A stretch of DNA of 6,419 nucleotides from Bacteroidales bacterium. Lineage in GTDB: Bacteria; Bacteroidota; Bacteroidia; Bacteroidales; UBA932. The notes beneath the pieces were generated by a model that had not been told where the DNA came from, did not search any database, and saw only the letters and a list, made by a program, of their open reading frames with translations. A program made the translations under genes and the position numbers. Below, in pieces: positions 1-6,310 of the stretch (positions are counted from its first letter, which is position 1; the number at the start of each line of letters is the position of its first letter). The stretch is taken from positions 1 through 6,419 of the forward strand of contig JAFZIX010000270.1 of the NCBI GenBank assembly GCA_017554135.1, given 5' to 3'.

Positions 1-1
1 C

Positions 2-121
2 ATTGACAAAAATCGGGAGCAACTGCGCGAGTTGCATCAACCCGATGTACCCGACTTTCACTTCGGTCAAGTCATTGAAGGTTTCCGTTGCCGCTTGATT
101 ATCGAGGCAACCCCTCCTTGA
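2..121 (+). CDS. 3' end of an unidentified gene (partial, 39 residues visible)
   Basis: The frame starting at base 2 is open to a TGA at 119-121 and encodes 39 residues ending in GFRCRLIIEATPP. The piece reads like real protein: a charged helix-like start (IDKNREQLRELHQP) followed by a hydrophobic, strand-like end (CRLIIEA). The true start lies outside the window. I do not recognise the family, and the fragment is too short to assign a function. Its last 23 bases overlap the 3' end of the convergent lipoprotein gene, so no separate terminator lies between the two. The alternative is that this is chance open frame. I favour a real gene because the composition is protein-like and the neighbouring gene stops here. 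Confidence 0.5.
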   Translation: MDKNREQLRELHQPDVPDFHFGQVIEGFRCRLIIEATPP

Positions 122-896
122 CTTTATACTGTCCCAGGCGGAGGTCCATGTCGTCGATTGTATAACTGAAAGGGAAAGAAAAGTCTTTTCCAAGAGACAG
201 GTAAGACTTGTATTTATATCCCAGGCTGATGACGCCAAGGCCGCTGTACGGATCCTTCTCCGTCAGGGATCCTGGCAGATGAAGAATAAGGTTTTCCAAC
301 TCGCATCCGTAGAAAGCTTTTTCATCTGAACGGTTTACTTGCAGTATGCTCCCATTATCCGTCCCGGCAGGAACCGGAACCTGCGAGAACTCTTCTGAAG
401 TAATAACGATGGCAGGTGTTTCCGTCTTGGCTTCCGATTTTAGCGTGAGTTTCCCTGATACGGAGTATCCTTCCGTCAGGGGATTTGTCGCATAAAGACT
501 GAAGTTTTGTTGCGAGAGGGATATCCCCATTTCCGTAAGCGCGGATGCCATGGTCCCGATGGAGTTGGAACAGTTGCCTGCGGGAAAGTCGACCGGTATG
601 GAAGGGTCCGGGAGCATCATTGAGAAGAGCATCACAAAATTCTGATAGATCTGGTCTTCTTTCTCAATGGTAAGAAATCCGTCCCCATCTTCCTTAACAT
701 ATTCATCGATGGATTTGCGGAATCCGGTCCCGTCCAGCAGTATTCCCAGGGAAACGGGGCCTATGTCCCCGACAGGAGCACTGATCTCCTCCGAAAACAG
801 GGTGTATTCATTGTCTATGCCATTGCTGATGTCGTAGTCCATATTGGCGCAGGACCACAACAAAGCCAAGGCTATAGGAATCGATAATTTGTTCAT
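99..896 (-). CDS. Predicted Bacteroidales lipoprotein of unknown function
   Basis: This encodes 265 residues starting MNKLSIPIALALLWSC. It has a short basic start, a hydrophobic stretch (about residues 4-14) and a lipobox-like LWSC with Cys16 as the lipidated residue; Trp at the -2 position is unusual. The mature part begins with an acidic region (NMDYDISNGIDNEYTLFSEE) and continues as alternating hydrophobic and polar residues suggesting a beta-rich secreted domain, with D/G-rich PVGDIGPVSL near residues 41-50. The tail ends DLRLGQYKVKEGLPR. It probably sits in the outer or inner membrane facing the periplasm or surface. The frame is open upstream to 1217, but that part lies inside the aldehyde dehydrogenase gene and lacks signal-peptide character, so I start at the ATG that opens the signal peptide. 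An ATG at 914 would add six residues (MIIFGN) and cannot be excluded. It resembles the uncharacterised lipoproteins common in Bacteroidales, but I cannot name a function. The abrupt end inside the neighbouring gene may mean a shortened C terminus. Confidence 0.8.
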   Translation of the reverse strand: MNKLSIPIALALLWSCANMDYDISNGIDNEYTLFSEEISAPVGDIGPVSLGILLDGTGFRKSIDEYVKEDGDGFLTIEKEDQIYQNFVMLFSMMLPDPSIPVDFPAGNCSNSIGTMASALTEMGISLSQQNFSLYATNPLTEGYSVSGKLTLKSEAKTETPAIVITSEEFSQVPVPAGTDNGSILQVNRSDEKAFYGCELENLILHLPGSLTEKDPYSGLGVISLGYKYKSYLSLGKDFSFPFSYTIDDMDLRLGQYKVKEGLPR

Positions 897-901
897 ATTC
901 C

Positions 902-909
902 CAAATATA
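902..909 (-). promoter_or_regulatory. Candidate -7 box (TATATTTG) for the lipoprotein gene
   Basis: Read on the - strand this is TATATTTG, an exact match to the Bacteroidota sigma-ABfr -7 consensus TAnnTTTG. It ends only five bases before the chosen ATG at 896, so transcription would start at or next to the start codon. No clear TTG -33 element is visible at the expected distance. Either the mRNA is leaderless or nearly so, or the match is chance. Confidence 0.35.
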
Positions 910-941
910 ATCATTCTCGGCGGATTCCGGGCATTTTTTAG

Positions 942-949
942 TATTTTTG
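942..949 (+). promoter_or_regulatory. Candidate -7 box (TATTTTTG) for the ALDH-pldA-glnA cluster
   Basis: TATTTTTG matches the Bacteroidota -7 consensus TAnnTTTG exactly. It lies 22 bases before the aldehyde dehydrogenase ATG, implying a start site near 953-957 and a leader of about 15-20 bases. No convincing TTG -33 element is seen upstream. It is the only promoter-like site before the three-gene + strand cluster, and the 6- and 9-bp gaps inside the cluster leave no room for further promoters outside coding sequence. Confidence 0.45.
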
Positions 950-959
950 TATCCGGATA
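950..959. promoter_or_regulatory. 10-bp perfect palindrome at the predicted ALDH start site
   Basis: TATCCGGATA is a perfect 10-bp inverted repeat with no spacer, directly after the -7 box of the + strand promoter and overlapping the predicted transcription start. That position would suit a repressor operator. The palindrome is short and nothing else identifies a regulator, so this is a suggestion only. Confidence 0.2.
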
Positions 960-971
960 AACCATTTTAAG

Positions 972-2357
972 ATGACTAATACCAATCCCGAGCATATCCT
1001 GGAACTCCATCGGCTCCAAAAAGAATACTTCTCCACCGGCGCAACACGTGGCCTTGCATTCCGCAAGCAGATGCTCCGCCGCTTGCTTTCGGCAATAAAA
1101 CAGTGGGAGAAGCCACTCTATGAGGCTCTTTGGACCGATCTTCACAAATCGGAGCAGGAGGCATTCCTGACAGAGGTCAGTCTGGTGACGGGGGAAATCC
1201 GTAACCACCTGAGGCATCTGTCCGGATGGGCGCGCACCAAGTGCAAGACTACTCCTGTGCAGATGTTCCCTTCCCGCAGCCGCATCGTCACCGAACCGCT
1301 GGGGAACGCGCTGATCATTGCCCCGTGGAATTATCCGTTCCAGTTGCTGATAAACCCGCTGGTGGGAGCCATATCTGCGGGCTGCACCGCGATGCTGAAG
1401 CCTTCTCCATATGTGCCGAATGTATCCCGCGTGATTGAAGAAATGATCAGCGCCACCTTTGAGGAGCGTTATATTGCAGTTGTTCAGGGGAATAGGGAGG
1501 TAAATGCTCAGTTGCTGGATTTACGCTGGGATATAATCTTCTTCACCGGCAGCCCCGCCCTGGGACGCACCGTTATGGCTGCCGCCGCGAAGAATCTTAC
1601 CCCGGTGGTGCTGGAACTCGGAGGCAAGAGCCCGTGCTTCATCACGGCAGATGCTGACCTTAAACTGGCCGCAAAGCGTCTGGCCTGGGGCAAGGCCCTG
1701 AATGCCGGTCAGACCTGTATCGCGCCGGATTATGTGCTGATAGACAAGAAGATACGCGATGCGTTCGTGGAGGAATACCAGCATCAGATACATGCGTTAT
1801 TGGGTGAAGACCCGCAGCAGTCGGGCTTCTTTGTGCGTCTGGTAAATGACAAGGCCTTCGAGCGTGTGGCATCCTACATTTCCGGGCCGGATGTCTCCGG
1901 TAACGTGCTTGGCGGAAAGACTGATGCGGCTACCCGCTACATAGAACCTTCTATCGTGCTGGATCCGGCCCCGGACAGCCCCGTGATGACTACGGAGATT
2001 TTCGGCCCAGTCCTGCCCGTCTGCTCATATGACACCCTGGACGACGCTATCGCCTTTGTAAACGGCCGGGAAAAGCCGCTGGCATTGTATTTCTTCGGGA
2101 AGTTGCAGGATGGTAAAGATGTGGTAAGGCGCACATCTTCAGGTGGCGCCTGCATAAACGACACCATCATGCATGTCGTGAACGAGAAGGTCCCTTTCGG
2201 CGGTGTGGGAAATTCAGGCATGGGTCATTATCACGGGAAACTGAGTTTCGACGCTTTCTCCCACGAGCGTGCCGTCATCATCACTCCGCGCCGCATTGAC
2301 CTGCCGTTCCGCTATATGCCATATAAGCTCTACAGACTATTCAGACACATACTGTAA
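972..2357 (+). CDS. Class-3 aldehyde dehydrogenase, NAD(P)+-dependent
   Basis: This 461-residue enzyme oxidises aldehydes to carboxylic acids with NAD(P)+ in the cytoplasm or at the inner membrane face. All hallmarks of the superfamily are visible: PWNYPF at 118-123 with oxyanion-hole Asn120, Lys143 in MLKPS, FTGS at 191-194, ELGGKSP at 215-221 with general base Glu215, GQTC at 246-249 with nucleophile Cys249, EIFGP at 342-346, and PFGGVGNSGMG at 408-418. The length, the CIAPDYVLI sequence around the catalytic cysteine, and the tail with YHGKLSFDAFSH and a basic/aromatic end (YMPYKLYRLFRHIL) place it in the ALDH3 group, whose members often accept medium- and long-chain aliphatic or aromatic aldehydes. 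The substrate cannot be read from sequence. It is the first gene of a likely operon, with pldA six bases downstream. The ATG at 972 follows an AT-rich leader without a Shine-Dalgarno site and gives the usual family length. Confidence 0.95.
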   Translation: MTNTNPEHILELHRLQKEYFSTGATRGLAFRKQMLRRLLSAIKQWEKPLYEALWTDLHKSEQEAFLTEVSLVTGEIRNHLRHLSGWARTKCKTTPVQMFPSRSRIVTEPLGNALIIAPWNYPFQLLINPLVGAISAGCTAMLKPSPYVPNVSRVIEEMISATFEERYIAVVQGNREVNAQLLDLRWDIIFFTGSPALGRTVMAAAAKNLTPVVLELGGKSPCFITADADLKLAAKRLAWGKALNAGQTCIAPDYVLIDKKIRDAFVEEYQHQIHALLGEDPQQSGFFVRLVNDKAFERVASYISGPDVSGNVLGGKTDAATRYIEPSIVLDPAPDSPVMTTEIFGPVLPVCSYDTLDDAIAFVNGREKPLALYFFGKLQDGKDVVRRTSSGGACINDTIMHVVNEKVPFGGVGNSGMGHYHGKLSFDAFSHERAVIITPRRIDLPFRYMPYKLYRLFRHIL

Positions 2358-2363
2358 AACGAG

Positions 2364-3116
2364 ATGAAAAAACTGACAAGCATTGCGCTCGCTCTCCTGG
2401 TGGGCTTCCAGATGATAGCCCAGGATGGGGTTGAATCCCCATTCAGAACTTTCCGGCCGATGTATTTCATCGGGGGCGTCCCTCTGGAGGGGCCCGTGGA
2501 TAAGAGCACTGCAGGATTTAAATTCCAGTTCAGTACGGCCATTCCGCTGTGGGGGGATGTTTTTTTTGGCTATACCCAGATTTCGATATGGGATTTCTTC
2601 GATAAATCATCTCCATTCAGGGATAACTGTTTTGCTCCGGGACTTTATCTTTCGGTGCCGATGGAACGGGATCAGTTGCTTTTCGGATTGGAACACCGTT
2701 CCAACGGCAGGCCGATGCGGGGCACTTCCGGAGATACTTTCAGCCGTTCTACCAATTACCTGTTCGGTGAATATGGTGCCTTCTTCCCATCGGGACTGGT
2801 GCTGAAAGCCAATCTTCGTGCCGGTTTTGGTTGGTACGACGAAGAGTTTACCCAGGAGGTCTTCTGGCGCTTCCAGGGTTATGCCGATTTTACTGCGGGC
2901 TATCAGGGGGATAAGTGGCAGGCGTCGGCAACCGTCACCCCGGTTTTCGGGCCGTTCGGGGTTAACATAGAAGCGGGGGTTGCCCGCAAGATAGGCTTTT
3001 TTTCCTTGTTCGCGCAGTTTAACTACGGCTATGGAGAGGCTCTTACCGACTGGGTCCGGGGCTATCGTCCGGCACCGTACTTGCGCTTCGGCGTTCTTTT
3101 TGGCAATCTAAACTAA
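2364..3116 (+). CDS. pldA: Outer-membrane phospholipase A1 (OMPLA)
   Basis: The 250-residue product carries a signal peptide (MKKLTSIALALLVGFQMIA, likely cut before Gln20) followed by a transmembrane beta-barrel. The family signature is clear: LEHRSNGR at 109-116 gives catalytic His111 and Ser113, and SRSTN at 127-131 gives Asn131, matching the His-Ser-Asn triad of E. coli PldA (EHNSNGR...SRSWN). Other matching blocks are SSPFR at 82-86, the KFQFS...IPL strand at 53-62, and YGYGEALTDW at 221-230 near the C terminus (E. coli GYGESLIDY). The enzyme hydrolyses acyl chains of phospholipids that have strayed into the outer leaflet, usually as a calcium-dependent dimer. Odd points: the loop between Ser and Asn is six residues longer than in E. 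coli, the protein is about 40 residues shorter than E. coli PldA (289), and the 5' part holds a G6 run and a T8 run. It starts six bases after the ALDH stop and ends nine bases before glutamine synthetase. Confidence 0.92.
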   Translation: MKKLTSIALALLVGFQMIAQDGVESPFRTFRPMYFIGGVPLEGPVDKSTAGFKFQFSTAIPLWGDVFFGYTQISIWDFFDKSSPFRDNCFAPGLYLSVPMERDQLLFGLEHRSNGRPMRGTSGDTFSRSTNYLFGEYGAFFPSGLVLKANLRAGFGWYDEEFTQEVFWRFQGYADFTAGYQGDKWQASATVTPVFGPFGVNIEAGVARKIGFFSLFAQFNYGYGEALTDWVRGYRPAPYLRFGVLFGNLN

Positions 3117-3125
3117 AACTACATA

Positions 3126-4640
3126 ATGGACAATAACATAGCACTGAACCCTAATGAGGTGGTCGCATTCCTGCAGAAAAGGCCGCAGGAGTTCACCAAG
3201 GCGGACATGCTCCGCTTTATATGCGAGAATGGAATCCGGATGGTGGATTTCATGTATCCGGCCGAGGACGGGCGAGTCAAGACATTGAATTTTACCGTGA
3301 ACAGCCTGGCCTATGCTGAAACAATACTCACGGAAGGGGAGAGAGTGGACGGTTCGAGCCTGTTCCCTTCCTTTATAGAGGCTGGCAATAGCGACCTGTA
3401 CGTGATTCCCCGCTACCGCACTGCATTTGTGGATCCTTTTAATGAAATCCCCACTCTTTGCTTCCTCTGCGGCTTCTACGATAAGTCCGGCGCACCTTTC
3501 GACTGCGCTCCCCATACCACACTCACCCGGGCCGAGCAGGCCTTTGAGGCTTCTACCGGAATGCAGTTCGAGGCTATGGGAGAGTTGGAATACTATGTGA
3601 TCTGCCCTGAGGATCCGCTATTCCCGGCATCGGACCAGAAGGGATATCACGAGAGCGAGCCTTTCGCCAAACTGAACGATTTCCGCCGTGCCTGCATGGA
3701 TCACGTTGCGCGCACCGGCGGCCAGATCAAATACGGCCATAGCGAAGTGGGCAATTTCACCCTTGACGGCAAGGTTTACGAGCAGAATGAAATCGAGTTC
3801 CTGCCCTGCCCGGTGGATACTGCGGCAGACCAGTTGCTCCTGGCCAAATGGGTTATCCGCAATCTGGCCTACCGATATAAGTTGGATGTGAGTTTTGCTC
3901 CCAAGATCACCGTCGGCAAGGCCGGCAGCGGCATGCATATCCACATGCGCCTGATGAAGGACGGCCGCAATGCCACTCTCGGCACTGATGGGCGCTTGAG
4001 CGAGGAAGCACGCCGTGCGATTGCAGGGCTTATGACCTACGCTCCTTCCATCACCGCCTTCGGTAATAAGAATCCTACCTCTTATTTCCGCCTGGTGCCC
4101 AACCAGGAGGCTCCTACCAATGTGTGCTGGGGGGATTGCAACCGCAGCGCCCTGGTCCGCGTTCCTCTGGGGTGGAGTTCCGGCACGGATATGTGCTCCA
4201 AGGCCAATCCTGCCGAGCCGTCCACCGACCGCGACACCACCGCCAAGCAAACCTTCGAGATGCGCAGCCCGGACTGCTCCGCCGACATCTACCAACTGAT
4301 GGCCGGCCTGTGCGTGGCTGCACGAAAGGGTCTGGAGATGCCTCGCGAGTTGGCTTTGCGCATAGCGGATGAGACATATGTGGATATGGACATCCACAAG
4401 AGCGAGAATGCTGCCCGTCTGGCGATGCTTCACCAGTTGCCCACCTGCTGCTCTGAGAGCGCCGACAGCCTCGAGAAGGACCGTGCCGTGTTCGAGGATG
4501 CGGACGTGTTCCGCCCGAGGATGATAGACGGTATCCTCAAGAGCCTGCGCGCATATAACGACTCAAGCCTGCATGTGGCTGCACGCCGCAATCCAGGCTT
4601 GATGAAACAACTTGTGGAGCAGTATTTCTACTGCGGATAG
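3126..4640 (+). CDS. glnA: Glutamine synthetase, GlnA-type (about 500-residue Bacteroidales form)
   Basis: This 504-residue enzyme joins ammonia to glutamate with ATP to make glutamine. The N-terminal beta-grasp part (about 30-130) holds DGSS at 75-78, whose Asp75 matches the ammonium-binding Asp50 of the adjacent subunit in enteric GS. The catalytic part carries GELEYYV (Glu153, Glu155), HSEVG and QNE (Glu207, Glu222), GSGMHIHM (His271), YFRLVPNQEAP (Arg322, Glu328), NRSALVRVP (Arg340, Arg345) and FEMRSPD (Glu378, Arg380). All metal, glutamate and nucleotide ligands are therefore present. The enteric adenylylation site (NLYDLP) is absent; the matching region reads LPTCCSESADSLEKDR with paired Cys441-Cys442. 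It is far shorter than GlnN-type GSIII (about 730 residues). Retained Asp75 favours a true GS over a gamma-glutamyl-polyamine ligase, but the latter is possible. ATG 3126 follows an A-rich leader, nine bases after pldA, as third gene of the likely operon. Confidence 0.9.
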   Translation: MDNNIALNPNEVVAFLQKRPQEFTKADMLRFICENGIRMVDFMYPAEDGRVKTLNFTVNSLAYAETILTEGERVDGSSLFPSFIEAGNSDLYVIPRYRTAFVDPFNEIPTLCFLCGFYDKSGAPFDCAPHTTLTRAEQAFEASTGMQFEAMGELEYYVICPEDPLFPASDQKGYHESEPFAKLNDFRRACMDHVARTGGQIKYGHSEVGNFTLDGKVYEQNEIEFLPCPVDTAADQLLLAKWVIRNLAYRYKLDVSFAPKITVGKAGSGMHIHMRLMKDGRNATLGTDGRLSEEARRAIAGLMTYAPSITAFGNKNPTSYFRLVPNQEAPTNVCWGDCNRSALVRVPLGWSSGTDMCSKANPAEPSTDRDTTAKQTFEMRSPDCSADIYQLMAGLCVAARKGLEMPRELALRIADETYVDMDIHKSENAARLAMLHQLPTCCSESADSLEKDRAVFEDADVFRPRMIDGILKSLRAYNDSSLHVAARRNPGLMKQLVEQYFYCG

Positions 4641-4646
4641 AGAATA

Positions 4647-5183
4647 TTATCTCTCTTTGGGGTGAATCTTTGAATAGAGTTTCACGCTTGTCACCAGGGA
4701 ATTGAAATCGCTTTTCGATACTCTGGTGGCGCGGAGGCATTTTTCTCTCTCAACACTGAACTCGAGTTCCCGGGTTACTATAATTCTGCGTGAAGTAATC
4801 TTAACTGTTTCGAGTTTATCGGTCGGGAAGGGGAATGCAAGGCATCCAAGTGTCTCTGAAGAGGTTCCGGGCTCGGTCTTGAACAGATCTTTCATCTCCT
4901 GGAGTCTTTCGAGCACTTGAGTCAGATTGTCGCCGAGAGGGATGTACAGACGATGGACTGGATCAAAATAAACTTGTACATACTCGTCTCCGAATCCAAG
5001 TGTGCCAAGGTCGAGATAGTAGTGGTTCTGGCCGTCTTTGGGCATATTGAAAACCTCAACTATGGTGTCGCCTTGTTCATTTTCGATCTGGGCAATTTCC
5101 AGCGTCTGAGGGATCTTTGAATTTTGGGCGAAAGCCATAACTGACATGGCCAGGACGGTAATGATGCAGAGAATCTTTTTCAT
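4647..5183 (-). CDS. Small secreted protein of unknown function, coupled to lpxB
   Basis: This encodes 178 residues with a clean signal peptide: MKK, a hydrophobic core, and AFA before Gln20, so the protein is probably periplasmic or secreted. There is no lipobox. The mature part of about 159 residues is mixed alpha/beta in appearance: a strand-rich N-terminal half (TLEIAQIENEQGDTIVEVF, HYYLDLG, YVQVYFDP), a charged helix at about 86-102 (NLTQVLERLQEMKDLFK), then ITSRRIIVTRELEFSVER strands and a basic tail. Cys114 and Cys149 could form a disulfide. I do not recognise a named family, although proteins of this style occur in Bacteroidales. Its ATG overlaps the lpxB stop as ATGA, so translation is probably coupled and the two genes share a transcript. 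Its stop lies six bases from the convergent glutamine synthetase stop. The context suggests an envelope role, but this is inference only. Confidence 0.85.
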   Translation of the reverse strand: MKKILCIITVLAMSVMAFAQNSKIPQTLEIAQIENEQGDTIVEVFNMPKDGQNHYYLDLGTLGFGDEYVQVYFDPVHRLYIPLGDNLTQVLERLQEMKDLFKTEPGTSSETLGCLAFPFPTDKLETVKITSRRIIVTRELEFSVEREKCLRATRVSKSDFNSLVTSVKLYSKIHPKER

Positions 5184-6310
5184 ATCATTTTAAGGGTTAA
5201 TATTTCGATCATTGCCTTTGCTACTGCGCGGGATGCTCCCGACTCTCCCAGCCGGCGGCGTATCTCTGCATAATCTTGCAGCATCTGCTGCCGGTAGGAT
5301 CCGTCTTCGATAAGGCGCCGGATTTCCGCTTCAGCGGCCGGGGCGGTGTAGTCGTACTGAATGAGTTCCCGGAAGGCAAGTTTATCCAGGATCAGATTCC
5401 CCAGGGAAATGTATTTGATGTGGTCCAGCACGCGCAGTGCGTATTTGGCTAGGAATGCGGTTATGAAGGAGGTTCTCCAGCAGACAACCTGGGGAGTGCC
5501 GGTCAGGGCGGCCTCGAGCGATGCTGTGCCGCTGTTTATAAGGGCGGCTTCTGCGTATTTCAATACGTCATAGGTGCGGCCGAAGAGCACGCTGACGTAG
5601 GGCCTTCCGGCGATATACTTGGCGTAGTCTTCTTCCGAGCGGGCAGGTGCCCCGGCCACAACGAACTTATAATCAGCATATTCCGGCATTGAGTGCAGGG
5701 AGTCTGCCATTTTTACGGCATTCGGCATGGTGTGGGATATTTCCCCCTTTCGCGATCCGGCAAGGATGGCGATGTACTTCTGTTCCACCGGCCGTTCGTA
5801 TGTGTGATTGTCCACGGCATCCACAAGAGGATTACCTTTGTAGATGAAGGGTATCTGCCGGGACTCGAAGTATGGAATCTCAAAGGGGAAGACAATGAAG
5901 ATGCGGTCAACCCATGCCTTGAGTTTGCGGTTGCGTCCTTCGCGCGATGCCCAGGTCTTGGGGGCGATGTAGTAGAAGACGCGTAGGCCGTGTTCATGGC
6001 AGAAGCGCGCAATCTTCATGTTGAATCCAGGGTAGTCGATGAGGATTACCACGTCCGGCTTCCAGGCGAGGATATCGGCCTTGCACTCGCGCAGGTTGCG
6101 GGAGATCTTGCCCAGGCTGCGGAGCACGTCGGTGGCGCCCATCACGGCCGTGGCCTTGTAGTCCCGCACCTTGGTGCCGCCCACGGCTTCCATCATGCCT
6201 CCGCCCCAGAAGCGGAATTCCGCTCCTGCGTCTTCGGCCTGCAGTCCCTTCATCAGGTTGCTGCCGTGGAGGTCTCCGGAGGCTTCGCCGGCCACTAAAT
6301 AATATTTCAT
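5180..6310 (-). CDS. lpxB: Lipid-A-disaccharide synthase
   Basis: This 376-residue GT-B glycosyltransferase (family GT19) joins UDP-2,3-diacylglucosamine and lipid X to form the lipid A disaccharide at the inner membrane. Visible marks are AGEASGDLHG at 7-16, IDYPGFNMK at 91-99 with Asp92, YYIAPKTWASREGR at 113-126, KGNPLVD at 158-164, the LAGSRKGEI nucleotide-site loop at 183-191, and SGTASLEAAL at 260-269 followed by ALRVLDHIKYISLGNLILDK, the family's C-terminal pattern. The length is typical of the family. The open frame extends 12 codons upstream to a GTG at 6346, but family proteins begin at the MKYYLVAGEASGD position, so I take ATG 6310. The WAS where many family members have WAW is a small departure. 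Its stop overlaps the next gene's ATG by four bases (ATGA). The usual Bacteroidota partner surE is not seen within the 109 bases upstream. Confidence 0.96.
   Translation of the reverse strand: MKYYLVAGEASGDLHGSNLMKGLQAEDAGAEFRFWGGGMMEAVGGTKVRDYKATAVMGATDVLRSLGKISRNLRECKADILAWKPDVVILIDYPGFNMKIARFCHEHGLRVFYYIAPKTWASREGRNRKLKAWVDRIFIVFPFEIPYFESRQIPFIYKGNPLVDAVDNHTYERPVEQKYIAILAGSRKGEISHTMPNAVKMADSLHSMPEYADYKFVVAGAPARSEEDYAKYIAGRPYVSVLFGRTYDVLKYAEAALINSGTASLEAALTGTPQVVCWRTSFITAFLAKYALRVLDHIKYISLGNLILDKLAFRELIQYDYTAPAAEAEIRRLIEDGSYRQQMLQDYAEIRRRLGESGASRAVAKAMIEILTLKMI

Noticed and set aside
897..1217. Upstream 107-codon extension of the lipoprotein frame on the - strand
   Set aside because: It is antisense to the 5' end of the aldehyde dehydrogenase gene, looks unlike secreted protein, and would bury the signal peptide in the middle of the product.
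3108..3515. - strand open frame of 135 codons over the start of glutamine synthetase
   Set aside because: It is antisense to the GS N-terminal domain and has no family features.
3618..4433. Long - strand open frame of 271 codons inside glutamine synthetase
   Set aside because: It is fully antisense to strongly conserved GS coding sequence, is rich in Ala/His/Gly as expected for a codon shadow, and has no recognisable domain.
3126..4640. Calling the GS-family gene a gamma-glutamyl-polyamine or ethanolamine ligase because of the neighbouring ALDH
   Set aside because: All GS active-site residues that I can map are present, including the ammonium-site Asp75, and the sequence matches the usual Bacteroidales GlnA pattern; neighbourhood alone is not enough.
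4639..4654. AGAGA-ATATTA-TCTCT inverted repeat between the convergent glnA and small-protein stops, as a bidirectional terminator
   Set aside because: The stem has only five A/G-T/C pairs with little G+C and no proper T tract; it overlaps both stop codons and is too weak to call a terminator.
5990..6298. + strand open frame of 102 codons over the start of lpxB
   Set aside because: It is antisense to the conserved N-terminal half of LpxB; its His/Gly/Ala/Val-rich composition is typical of a shadow frame.
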